The notes under the pieces are model-generated. The model saw only the letters and a list, made by a program, of their open reading frames with translations. It was not told the origin of the DNA and ran no database searches. Position numbers and translations under genes: made by a program. DNA of 64,000 nucleotides, taken from Neostapfia colusana. Taxonomy: Eukaryota; Streptophyta; Magnoliopsida; Poales; Poaceae. The DNA is taken from the NCBI GenBank assembly GCA_030760725.1, contig JASWHV010000016.1:47193227-47257226 (forward strand), read 5' to 3'. Positions 10,808-20,605 of this stretch are shown here, piece after piece. Position 1 is the first letter of the stretch; every line of letters begins with the position of its first letter.

Positions 10808-11251
10808 TGAAAGTGGATCTAGGCATCCCTTGTGGGTTTTAGGTGATTTATGACAAACAAATGTGACCCTAACAAAATTGTTGAGATGAGCGCAGGTTCT
10901 TAAAGAAATTAGGAAGAAAGCGCAAAAAGAAAGGAGAATGAGGATCCAAACTGATAAGAGCTCAGGTGCTGAAAATATTAGATTACTTAGTATGGAGTGT
11001 GTTGGAGAAACACACCCCAAGAGCTCAAGTGAAAGAAATCACACTAACTGCACAAAAATTAGCATGTACGGACTAGTCCGATATCAATCGGACTAGTCCG
11101 ATTTCTCTCTGAACAGAAAACGGACTAGTCCGATATGGACCGGACTAGTCCGATTTTCTCTCTGGATAGACAATGGACTAGTCCGCACTCTTACGGACTA
11201 GTCCGGTATCTCACAACACTTAGGGTTTTCCACACGCCGCACACCGGACTA
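10808..11251 (+). repeat. 5' LTR of copia-1, truncated
   Basis: It aligns with the first 440 or so bases of the 3' LTR (both start TGAAAGTG, followed by AGGCATCCCTTGTGGG). The match stops inside ACACCGGACTA at about 11251, after which gag sequence (a run of GAT codons) follows directly. About 880 bp of LTR, including the TATA box seen in the 3' LTR, plus the primer site and gag start are missing. Confidence 0.88.
11069..11205 (+). repeat. Array of the palindrome CGGACTAGTCCG in the copia-1 5' LTR
   Basis: The 12 bp perfect palindrome occurs at 11069, 11089, 11121, 11141 and 11194, with a one-base variant at 11174. Spacing alternates near 20, 32, 20, 33 and 20 bp. Each copy has a SpeI core ACTAGT. 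The same array, with more copies, is in the 3' LTR (19090-19280 and again at 19965-20050). Confidence 0.9.
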
Positions 11252-12761
11252 TGATGATGATGATGATGAAGAGCTGACTCCAAGCCAAGAACAAGCCATT
11301 CATCGGAATGCTCAAGTTGTAGCTGTGATCACGTCATCACTGAGCCGAGACGAGTTCACAAAGGTGGATGGACTCAAAATTGCCAAGGAGATATGGGACA
11401 CACTACAAACCGCACATGAAGGTGACCGTCATGTACGCGAAGGCAAGATAGAAATGATTGAAGGTGAATTGGGAAGATTCGTGATAGAAGAAGATGAATC
11501 ACCACAAGATATGTACAATCGACTGAAGAATCTTATCAACAAAGTCCAAGCTTATGGCAGCAAAAAGTGGAATGATCATGAGGTCATGAAGTTGATTCTC
11601 AGAGCATTCATGCCTCGCAACGTGACTCTTTGCTCTATGATTAGAGAAAGCCCCGGATATCAGAAAATGACCCCAGACAAACTTCTTGGCAAGATCATCA
11701 ACTTTGAAATGATGGAGAAGCAAGCCAATCATGTCAAGGAAATTGCCGATCTCACCTTGGCAAAGAAGAAAGGAGTTGCTTTGAAGTCAACTTGTAAACC
11801 CGTATCAAAAGAAGCTCGAGAAGCTCGTGGAGAAGACGACGGTGATGATGAAAGTAGTGTTATCGATGAAGAAGACATGATCTTGTTCATGAAGAAGTTC
11901 AAGAAAATGATGAGAAGAAGAAAGGGTAATAGATCAAACGAAGGAATACAAAGGGACAAACAAAGATCCAAGATGAGACGGGCATGCTACAACTGAGGAG
12001 AATATGATCACTTCATAGTAGATTGTCCATATGAAGAAAATAAGAGGAAGACTAAAGACAACAAGCCTCAACCAAAGAAAATGTTCAAGAAGAAGAAGGA
12101 GTATGGCCAAGCGCATCTAGGGAAGGAGTGGAACTCCAATGATGAATCCTCATCCGAAGAAGAAGAGGAGATGGCCACCATAGCCATAAAGAAGACTACC
12201 AAGAAATCCACTCTCTTCCCAACCATGGGTGCATGGAATGACAACGACAACACTTGTCTAGTGGAAAAGGAAGGTAAAAGAAAGGTAACAACTAAATCTT
12301 CCTTCTCGCGTTCTTTTACTAGTGATAGTGATGATTCTAGTGAGGATGATAGCAGTGATGAAAATGAATATATGTTTAGGGGTTTAGACAAAAAGATAGC
12401 TGCTAAGATGAAATTTCTATTTGATAAGCTTGTTGATATGGAGAAGTTAGTCAACCGTCAGGAAGATATGATCATCTCCCAAAAGGAGGAATATCTTGAG
12501 GTTGAAAAGCTTCTTGAACTTGAAAAGGAGCCAAGTAAATCACTAGAACTTGAGTTAGCTTCAAGCAAGGAAGCTTGCTTGAAGTTAAAAGACTCAAACG
12601 CCACCATTAAGGATGAACTTGCTAACTTAACCAAAGTTAACAAGATCCTTGAGGTACAAGTTGAGTCACTCAAGCAAAGTGGTTGTTCATCCACTTCAAG
12701 CTTACCTTCCCAACATATAAAATCTGAAACTAATATTACTTGTGCTTGTGCCAAAAAGTGA
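11252..12761 (+). pseudogene. gag: copia-1 gag (SIRE type), N-terminus lost
   Basis: The frame begins inside gag after the LTR deletion. It has the SIRE gag core (KVDGLKIAKEIWDTLQTAHEGD near 11352, MYNRLKNLINKVQAYG near 11510, then MIRESPGYQKMTPDKLLGKI), a lysine/arginine-rich stretch (MMRRRKGN) and a CCHC knuckle near 11985-12030. The second knuckle cysteine is a stop codon TGA (11994-11996). In the same frame follows a long acidic and coiled-coil tail (SSEEEEE; then DMEKLVNRQEDMIISQKEEYLEVEKLLELEKE) to a stop at 12759-12761. Gag forms the particle and the knuckle binds RNA. The long coiled-coil tail is typical of SIRE gag. Confidence 0.85.
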
Positions 12762-13394
12762 CACTAACTTGAAGAAAAATTCAAAATCGACAAAGGACAA
12801 GCAATCTTCTCAAAGTGGCATATTTGACAAGGAGAAGATCAAGTATGCACGCAGTGCATACTCGGTAACAAGACCTCCTAATGTCAAATATGGCATTAGA
12901 TATCCTTATGGTGAAAAACAAAACGCTAGAATCCACAAGAATAACAAGGGATGCATTGCCTTTGTCAAGGGAAACTCTTCTCAAGTTAGAAAACTAAATA
13001 ATGTTTATAAATTTAACACTGTGGACACATATGAACAACAACTTCTATTTAGAACTTTTGATGCTTCATATGTACTTATGAAAAGTAATCTTGGAAGAGT
13101 TTATGCCAAATATGTTGGGCCACGCCATGGGAACACCAAGTCTCATGTGTGGGTGCCCAAATCACTTGTGACTAACCTCAAAGGACCCAAGCAAGCTTGG
13201 GTACCTCAGACCAAGGCATAATTTGTCTTTTGCAGACTTATTCATCCGGTGGAGCAAAATGGGTGCTAGATAGTGGATGCACCAATCACATGATCGGAGA
13301 AAGAAGAATGTTCATGGAATATGAAGAAAATGAAGATCCAAGCGAAGGCATTACTTTGGTGATAATAGTCAAGGAAGAGTGCTTGAAGGAGTGA
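12742..13394 (+). pseudogene. pro: copia-1 gag-protease junction and aspartic protease (shortened)
   Basis: A frameshift near 12755 moves the reading to a basic linker of about 150 codons ending HVWVPKSLVTNLKGPKQAWVPQ, the usual SIRE sequence just before the protease. After another frame change near 13220 the protease begins with WVLDSGCTNHMIGERRMF (about 13260); the active-site DSG is intact. Only some 30 residues follow before TGA codons at 13392, and the central part of the protease fold is missing, so an internal deletion is likely. Confidence 0.8.
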
Positions 13395-14422
13395 TAACTC
13401 AATTGCATTCAAGGGTGTGTCAAAGGGAAACTTTATCTAGTTGACTTCAACAAAGATAAAGCCGAACTTGACACATGCTTGATTGCAAAGACCAACATGG
13501 GTTGGCTGTGGCATAGACGGCTAGCACATGTTGGCCTTGTAGAGCGTGCCAAGTAGGGAAGCAAGTATGAGCACCCCATCCCGCGAAGAATATCATGACT
13601 ACAACAAGACCGCTTGAGCTCCTCCACATGGATCTATTCGGTCCAATTGCTCACATAAGCATCAGTGGTAATAAATACGGTCTAGTCATTGTTGATGATT
13701 TTTCACGCTTCACGTGGGTTTCCTTTTTGCATGATAAGACAAAAACTCAAGGAACCCTCAAGAAGTTCATCAAGCATGCCCAAAATGAATTCTCATTGAA
13801 GATCAAGAACATACGAAGTGACAATGGGACAGAATTCAAGAACACCCAAGTTGAAGAGTATCTAGACGAAGAAGGGATAAAGCGCAAATTTTCAGCACCA
13901 TATACTCCTCAACAAAACGGAGTAGCCAAAAGGAAGAACAGAACTCTCATTGAGATGACGAGGACAATGCTCGATGAATACAAGACTTCGGACAGGTTTT
14001 GGGCTGAAGCGGTTAACACCGCTTGTCACGCCATAAACCGACTATATCTTCATCGGTTACTCAAGAAAACTTCATATGAACTACTCATGGGTAACAAGCC
14101 GAATATTTCATATTTTCGAGTTTTTGGTTCAAAATGTTATATTTTAAATAAGAAGCCAAGGGCTTCGAAGTCCGATGAAGGTTTCTTACTTGGCTATGAT
14201 TTGAACTCCTACGCTTATCGTGTCTTCAACAAAACCTCTGGACTTGTTGAACTAGCATGTGACGTAGTGTCCGATGAAACTAACGGCTCTCAAGAAGAGC
14301 AAGTTGATCAATGTGTGCTAGATCAAGAAGAGGCTCCATGTCATGCATTGAGAAGAATGGCATTGGGCGATTTTCGACCACAAGTGCCACCTTCAAATGT
14401 GAATGAAGAAAATGAACCATAG
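13395..14422 (+). pseudogene. int: copia-1 integrase, catalytic glutamate replaced
   Basis: The pre-integrase zinc region is partly present (GKLYLVDF near 13420, then WLWHRRLAHVG near 13505) and broken by a stop and deletion near 13555-13595. The catalytic core then runs from 13595: HMDLFGP (first Asp), IRSDNGTEF near 13815 (second Asp) and the usual PQQNGV..RKNRT motif near 13905. There the expected catalytic Glu is Lys (codon AAA in GVAKRKNRT), so the DDE triad is DDK. The C-terminal part (FRVFGSKCYIL, FLLGYDLNSYAYRVFN) is complete to a TAG at 14420-14422, which separates it from RT in the same frame. Confidence 0.87.
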
Positions 14423-15607
14423 GTGGAGGAAAATGATCAAGGGGGAGCTTCCATACAAGATCAACCTCAAGAAAATCAAGAAGATCAAAACATCGAGGGC
14501 AAATATCCAGGGGGAGAAGAAGATGATAATGAAGTTTCAAGACCACAAGTGCCACATCCAAGAGTACACCAAAGCATCCAAAGAGATCACCCCGTCGATA
14601 ACATAATCGGTGACATCCAAAAGGAAGTAATACCTCGATCTCGCATAGCTAATTTTTGTGAACACTATTCTTTTGTATATTCTTTGGAACCATACAGGGT
14701 TGAGGATGCATTAAAAGATCTGGATTGGGTGATGGCGATGCAAGAAGAATTGAACAACTTCAAAAGGAACAAAGTGTGGGAGCTTTTTGAAAGACCCAAG
14801 TCCAACGTCATCGGCACTAAATGGTTCCTCCGCAACAAGCAAGATGGACATGGAGTGGTAACAAGGAACAAGGCACAACTTGTGGCAAAAGGGTACTCAC
14901 AAGTCGAAGGTTTGGATTTCGACGAGACTTTTTCTCCCGTACCTAGGCTTGAATCGATTCGTATATTACTTTCATATTCTACTCACCATGATTTCAAGCT
15001 TTATCAAATGGACGTGAAAAGCGCCTTTCTCAACGGACCGATTAAGGAGGATGTGTACGTGGAGCAACCACCCGGTTTTGAAGGTCAAGAGTACCCCGAC
15101 TATGTGTTCAAACTGCGTAAGGCTCTCTATGGCCTCAAACAAGCTCCTAGAGCTTGGTATGAGTGCCTTAGAGATTTTTTTATTGAAAATGACTTTAAGA
15201 TTGGAAAAGCTGATTACACTTTGTTTACTAAACACTTTGATGATGGTCTCTTCATTTGCCAAATCTATGTTGACAATATTATATTTGGTTCAACTAACAA
15301 ATCCTTTTGTCAAGAATTTAGTAAGATTATGACAGATAGATTCGAGATGTCCATGATGGGAGAGTTGAGGTATTTTTGGGGATTCCAAGTGAAGCAACAA
15401 AAGGACGGGATGTTCATAAGCCAAACAAAGTACACTCAAGACATTCTCAAGAAGTTTGGAATGGACAAAGCAAATCCCATAAAGACTCCCATGGCGACCA
15501 ATGGACACTTGAATCTCAATGAAGACGGACCAAATGTGGATCAAAAGGTATATCGTTCCATGATTGGCTCCTTTATTTATGTGCATCTAGGATTGATATC
15601 ATGTTGA
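14423..15607 (+). pseudogene. rt: copia-1 reverse transcriptase, YVDD changed to YVDN
   Basis: The copia RT is readable over about 390 codons: WVMAMQEELNNFKRNKVWEL, GTKWFLRNK, VARLESIRILL-type segment (here PRLESIRILLSY), YQMDVKSAFLNG near 15005 (catalytic Asp) and YGLKQAPRAWYE near 15130. The YVDDI motif reads YVDNI, with Asn coded at 15275-15277, so one of the two metal-binding aspartates is lost. RT/RNase H connection follows (KTPMATNGHL). The stop at 15605-15607 comes from a frameshift near 15590. It should be inactive for DNA synthesis. Confidence 0.9.
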
Positions 15608-16215
15608 CTGTATGTTTGTGTGCAAGGTTTCAAGCCAATCCTAAGGAATGTCATTTGACAGCCGTTAAAAGGATCATGGGATATTTAGTTCATACACCCA
15701 ACCTAGGCCTTTGGTATCCTAAAGGTTCAAAATTCAATCTCATTGGATACTTCGATGCAAATTATGCCGGATGCAAGGTAGATAGAAAAAGTACTTCCGG
15801 TACTTGCCAATTCCTAGGTAGATCCTTAGTTTCTAGGTCCTCCAAGAAATAAAATTCAATTGCCTTATCCACGGCCGAAGCGGAGTATGTTGCAGCCGGG
15901 AGTTGTTGTGCACAACTCCTTTGGATGCGACAAACTCTAAGAGATTACGGTTACAATATGAGTTGTATTCCACTCCTTTGTGACAATGAGAGTGCAATTA
16001 AAATTGCCCATAACCCAGTTGAGCACTCTAGAACCAAACACATATATATCCAGCATCATTTTTTTAGAGATCACTCAATGAAAGGAGACATAGCCATTTC
16101 CCATGTCAACACTGAAAAACAACTAGCCGATATCTTTACCAAGCCACTTGATGAAAAACGCTTTTGTGAGCTCCGAAATGAACTAAATATCCTTGATGCT
16201 AGGAACGTGGCTTGA
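15601..16215 (+). pseudogene. rh: copia-1 RNase H
   Basis: The frame opens at MLTVCLCARFQANP, the standard copia segment before RNase H, and carries YFDANYAGCKVDRKSTSG (first Asp near 15750), a stop TAA at 15850 in KK*NSIALSTAEAEYVAA (CAA to TAA), the Glu of AEAEY near 15880, and CDNESAIKIA near 15980 (next Asp). The end is typical (KQLADIFTKPLD). Apart from one stop and the upstream frameshift the domain is whole. Confidence 0.88.
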
Positions 16216-16797
16216 AAATTTGCATACCTATATGCCATCCTCAAAATCATGTTAATTGTGTTGAAAAAACTCTCTCTCTATTTTTTCTCCTAAAAACTAT
16301 GTTAGTTACTTGATCTTGGTGATTTATGGTCATAGCTTGATTGTTGTATGTTTACTGATCATATTCATCAAGAATATTTGTGTGTCTTTGTCCCCTATTC
16401 CTTGTTAGGAACCATTGAATACATATATATAAGTGTTTTGTACTTTTCTGTACAATGGACCACGGACTAGTCCTGGTCACCCCAGACTAGTCCGCACATT
16501 GCAGACTAGTCCGCACTTGGTCCGCTAGTCCGGACTAGTCCGGTTCGACCACGGACTAGTCCGATATTTCGACTCCATAACCCTAGGGCCGGCTGAGACC
16601 TAATCTTCTTCAACCTCACAACTCCTCCCACGTTCTCTCTCCTCACTCAAGTGCTCCCAAGGTGGATTTGCGAGTTCTCTATCAAATCCACCCAAATCTC
16701 CGTGGGAATCAATCTCCACTGCAAGGGGGATCGAAGACCCCGGACTAGTCTGCATCAAGAACTCCTTCAACGCCTCGAATCGAAGGATTTGAAATCA
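16216..16797 (+). promoter_or_regulatory. copia-1 spacer between pol and env-like ORF with a second palindrome array
   Basis: About 580 bp with no coding frame. Positions 16455-16570 hold five or six copies or near-copies of GGACTAGTCC (for example 16463, 16529 and 16552), and one more near 16742. This is the same motif as in the U3 of the LTR, followed likewise by an AACCCTAGG segment. It could be an internal promoter for the env-like ORF; that is inference, and no clear TATA box is seen. Confidence 0.5.
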
Positions 16798-18366
16798 TGT
16801 TGGGATCGAATGAGAATCTCTCCGACTTTGAAGCCGAGATGGATCAAGATGTGATGTCTCATATTCCAGAGTCTCACTCCAACAAGAGAGGAGCGTGTTG
16901 CCGAGCCTTCGCTCACCCCACCTAGGGTGTGTCGAAAGATTACAATCAAGATACCACCTTCAAAAGAAAATGTGGCTGGTTCTAGCTCGATGACTCAACG
17001 CCAAACCAAGGGCAAGGGAAAGGGACTTGCTTCCAGCCCGATTGGTCCCCTTAAGATGACAGCTCCAAGACAGGGGAATAGGGATCCCTCGGAGGAGAAG
17101 TTCAATGGCAAGGGGAGTGATGTGGCATGGAACCTGAGGAAGATTGATGCCTATAGCACTGGCAAAAAGGCAGCTGACAAGATATTTTGGAGCAACTTTC
17201 ACTCGGACTACTACAGTTCGGTGTACCTCCAAATGAAGACTCCAGTGGTCCGCAATCAATGGATCGACTGGACATATTTTGAAAGGAAGAGCTGTGAAGC
17301 CTTTAAGGAGGTAATAGAGGCTGCAGAGAGACACGGACTAAAGGACATGCTCTCCTTAAGATACAACTGGAATGATGAGATCATTGCCCAGTTCTATGCA
17401 ACTTGCTGCTTTGCCCACAATGGAAAAGACAAAGTAACTTGGATGACACATGGATCCAAGTACACAGTTACCTATGTTGAGTTTTCCAGACTGCTGCACC
17501 TTGAGGACACCGGCAGTAACAAGATTGTGATTCACAATCTTGGTGTTGTGGAGAAGGACAAGATGGAATTCCTCTATGATACTCGACTCCCATACAATCC
17601 TCCCTCAACCAAGAACATGAAGCCCTTCTTCATTGTTCTCAACAGAGTGCTCTAGAAGACCATTGCTCCAAAGGATGGAGATGTCGGGAGTGTCCAAGGT
17701 TACTTGATAACCTTGATGAAAGTAATCAGCAGGAGGAGAAAGTTTGATATCTTTGACTACATTTGGAATGACATGGTGAACATATCCTGCACACCAAACC
17801 GTTCCTGTGGCTATGCACCATACTTTATGTTTATGATTGAAAAAGTCACAGGAATTGAGTTTGTGAAGGATATGGAGCACACTGCTCTAAGGCCTCAGAA
17901 GCCTCCTCAAGCCTCTCTTCCAGTTGCTCCCTCACCTGGCTCACCTGAAGAACATCCATAGAGAGCTCAAGAAGATGCAAGGCCTTCATCCAAGACTAGG
18001 GCCCCTCCTCACAAAGGGTCCCCTAGTGGGATTATGAAGTATTTGGCTGCTATCTTTGGTTCTTGCCGCAAAACTGAGGTGAAGCTTCATAAGATGAACA
18101 AGGCAAGAAAAGAAGAAATGAGATACATGAAGGCCAATGTCAAAGCAATATGCCAAAAACTGGAGATTGAGCCCATTGGATCTCCAGTCATCTCAGAGGA
18201 CTCTGCATCTAACTTCACAGAGCTTCCTCCTCTCTCTCCATCAAAGTGTGCCTACTTTGGCTCCCGGGGCACGATGAGTGGTTCTTCTCCTCCTCCTCCT
18301 CCTCAGCCTGATGATGAAGACGAAGAAATGACCGACAGCGAGGAGCGAGCCGGCGACGACAAGTAG
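16798..18366 (+). pseudogene. copia-1 env-like ORF (third ORF of SIRE-type elements)
   Basis: The ORF follows pol on the same strand, the position of the env-like ORF of SIRE/Maximus elements. A likely start is the ATG at 16798 (LSDFEAEMDQDVMS), shifted out of frame near 16890. The main body is 16927-17655 (ITIKIPPSKE, a basic Lys/Gly-rich segment, then DAYSTGKKAADKIFWSNFH and KDMLSLRYNWNDEIIAQFYAT), a stop TAG, 17656-17961, a stop, and 17962-18366 with a basic helical part (KLHKMNKARKEEMRYMKANV) and an acidic proline-rich end. I see no convincing signal peptide or strong membrane segment, so an envelope function is not supported by sequence. The middle resembles the mobile-domain-like proteins often annotated with grass retroelements. 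Confidence 0.7.
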
Positions 18367-18807
18367 ATCCCTCCTCCTCCTTCCCTTTGGTGCCTTGATG
18401 CCAAAGGGGGAGAGATTGAGGGGGAGTCTTAGGTCGTAGGTTCTTCCTTTTGTGTCCTAGTTTAAGAAATGAGATTTTGTAAGACTTATGCTATCATTAT
18501 GCTTTTGGACATGTGTTGTGAAATGATGACTATGTTATGCTTTTTATTAATGGTGTATGTTTAAAACTGCTATGTAGGCTTGAGACTCTTGATGATTTTA
18601 TGATTATGCTCATTATGATATTCACATCAAAATTATTGCTCACACATATAGTTTTGCATCCCACCATAAAGAGTGCACATATATCTTATGTCTACATTGC
18701 CTATTTTGCTCAAAGCTCATATGTGCACACTTTATGAAAATCTGAATTTTTTTATCATATTTGTGTGATCTCAATTGGTTGTCATCAATCACCCAAAAGG
18801 GGGAGAT
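18367..18807 (+). other. copia-1 3' untranslated region and polypurine tract
   Basis: No gene is seen in 18367-18790; it holds AT-rich sequence and two purine tracts (AAAGGGGGAGAGATTGAGGG near 18404 and the final one). The PPT CAAAAGGGGGAGAT ends at 18807, directly before the LTR start. Confidence 0.7.
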
Positions 18808-20132
18808 TGAAAGTGCATCAAGGCATCCCTTGTGGGTTTTGGTTGATTTATGACAAACAAATGAGACCCTAACAAAATTGTTGAGATGAGCGCAGGTTCT
18901 TAAAGAAATTAGGAAGAAAGCACAAAAAGAAAGGAGAATGAGGATCCAAACTGATAAGAGCTCAGGAGCTGAAAATATTAGATTACTTAGTATGGAGTGT
19001 GTTGGAGAAACACACCCCAAGAGCTCAAGTGAAAGAAATCAGACTAACTGTACAAAAATCAGCATGTGCGGTAGTCCGATATCAACCGGACTAGTCCGAT
19101 TTCTCTCTGACCAGAAAAAGGACTAGTCTGATATGGACCGGACTAGTCCAATTTTGTCTCTGGATAGACAACGGACTAGTCCGCACTCTTACGGACTAGT
19201 CCGGTATCTCACAACACTTAGGGTTTTCCGCACGCCGCACACCGGACTAGTCCGGAGTCCATCACGGACTAGTCCAGACATCGCAAACCCTAACGGTAAC
19301 ATTTGGAAACCCTAGTATAAATAGAGGTGTACAGCCATACTACCAAAAGACTCAACCCCCTGCGCCGTCACACCTCCCAAGAGCCCAAAATTCACATCTC
19401 TCCACACATTGTAACCCAAAAAGTATCAAATCTTTGAGGATTAGCAATTGATCGAAGGAGAGACTTGTTCTACACATCTTGAGCTCTTGGGTTTGAACTC
19501 TTGCACACTCTTGTTCATTTATTGTTCATCTTTTGAGTGTGTTTGGTGGTAGTCATTCATTGTAATTCTGGGGAGCCCTCAACTTGTGAGAAGGTTCCTT
19601 GAACGATTTATTTGCCCTTTGTGATTAGTGGAAGAGAATCGGCCTCCGTGGCGATTTGACGAGGGTAGGGTTGGTGAAGACCCGGTCCTTCGTGGACTCC
19701 TCAACGGGGACGTAGATTTCCTTCGTGAAATCGAACCTCGGGATAAAACTTGTCTCTTGCTCTTGTTCATTTATTGTTCATCATATTTTAGGGTTTACTT
19801 AATCTTGTGTAATTCACGTTGAAACATTGAAACTAAAGTTGATCTCTGTCATTCATTGTTTCACTATTATAATACATCTAAGTTCCCAATTAATTTCCGC
19901 TGCATAGGATACTAGAAGTGAAAATATTGATCAACCTTGATCTTTCTAGGCCACGCATATCGGACTAGTCCGCACAGTACCGGACTAGTCCGATTTGTCT
20001 CTGACTAGAAAACGGACTAGTCCGCACTCTACCGGACTAGTCCGATTTCCTTGTATTTGATAAATCAATTAAGTGTTTCAGAGATTAACAAAGAATCAAA
20101 AAGCCTATTCACCCCCCTCTAGGCTACATTCA
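18808..20132 (+). repeat. 3' LTR of copia-1
   Basis: 1325 bp from TGAAAGTGCATC to CTACATTCA, followed by the TTTAG duplication. It carries the complete promoter architecture lost from the 5' LTR: palindrome array (19066-19280), an AACCCTAG segment, a strong TATA box TATAAATAG at 19316-19324, and a second palindrome cluster at 19965-20050 close to the 3' end. The end CACCCCCCTCTAGGCTACA is the usual SIRE LTR end. Confidence 0.92.
19316..19324 (+). promoter_or_regulatory. TATA box of the copia-1 LTR
   Basis: TATAAATAG, about 35 bp downstream of the last U3 palindrome, preceded by AAACCCTAG. This is an expected RNA polymerase II promoter position for an LTR. The 5' LTR copy of this box has been deleted. 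Confidence 0.75.
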
Positions 20133-20137
20133 TTTAG

Positions 20138-20378
20138 AGAAGGAAGAAATAACTCCAAAACTTCAGAAGCTATGGAGCAAGAAAGCAAAAGTGTTGTTGT
20201 CCAAAAGAAGAAAAAAGAGGGGCTGAAAATAGCACTTTGCGGTGGCTGAATTGACAAGTAAAGTGCAGCAGCAAGCAATTTTCAAAAATAGCAGTTTAGA
20301 GGGGTGTTCCTATGTGTTTTAGAGTGTCCATTCTACCTAGGCTTGCGTCCTATGGTCAACATGGCTCTGATACCAATC
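20138..20378 (-). other. gypsy-2 5' leader with tRNA-Met primer binding site
   Basis: On the - strand the sequence directly after the LTR end is GAT then TGGTATCAGAGCC (20375-20363), the complement of the initiator tRNA-Met 3' end used by many plant retrotransposons. The rest of the leader runs down to the copia-1 insertion and resumes at 10807. It fixes both the orientation of gypsy-2 and the inner edge of its 5' LTR. Confidence 0.88.
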
Positions 20379-20605
20379 TGTGACACTAGCTTCCGAAAAT
20401 AGAACCAAGTGAATGCATATGTGTGCCCAGGATGTTCATCACACATACACATGTAATCCACAAACTGAATTCAGAATATAACCATGAATAAATAGTGTTT
20501 AAGTACTTTATTACAACGACTCAATGTCTCACTCATAAAAATCTAACTTATTCTTGCAGCGGAATATTCTAACGACAGTGGAAAGTGACTAAAGACAGCA
20601 GGCTC

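Larger units (their letters stand above)
10808..20132 (+). mobile_element. copia-1: SIRE-type Ty1/copia element with env-like ORF
   Basis: The element lies between 5 bp direct duplications TTTAG (10803-10807 and 20133-20137), inserted in the leader of gypsy-2. Order is 5' LTR remnant, gag, protease, integrase, reverse transcriptase, RNase H (copia order), spacer, env-like ORF, PPT and 3' LTR. The integrase-before-RT order and the ORF after pol place it in the SIRE/Maximus lineage. It has lost most of its 5' LTR, the promoter, the primer site and the gag start, and has active-site changes in integrase and RT, so it is dead. Confidence 0.92.

Noticed and set aside
10556..11020. A 154-codon frame on the - strand
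   Set aside because: It runs from the copia-1 LTR into the gypsy-2 leader. Only the part left of 10780 belongs to the pre-gag ORF; the hydrophobic start is LTR sequence.
16798..18366. Calling the copia-1 third ORF a true envelope protein
   Set aside because: There is no clear signal peptide, furin-like site or membrane anchor; only its position supports the name, so it is given as env-like.
20138..20378. Possible tRNA gene suggested by the TGGTATCAGAGCC match
   Set aside because: It is only the 13-base primer site; no cloverleaf or A/B boxes surround it.
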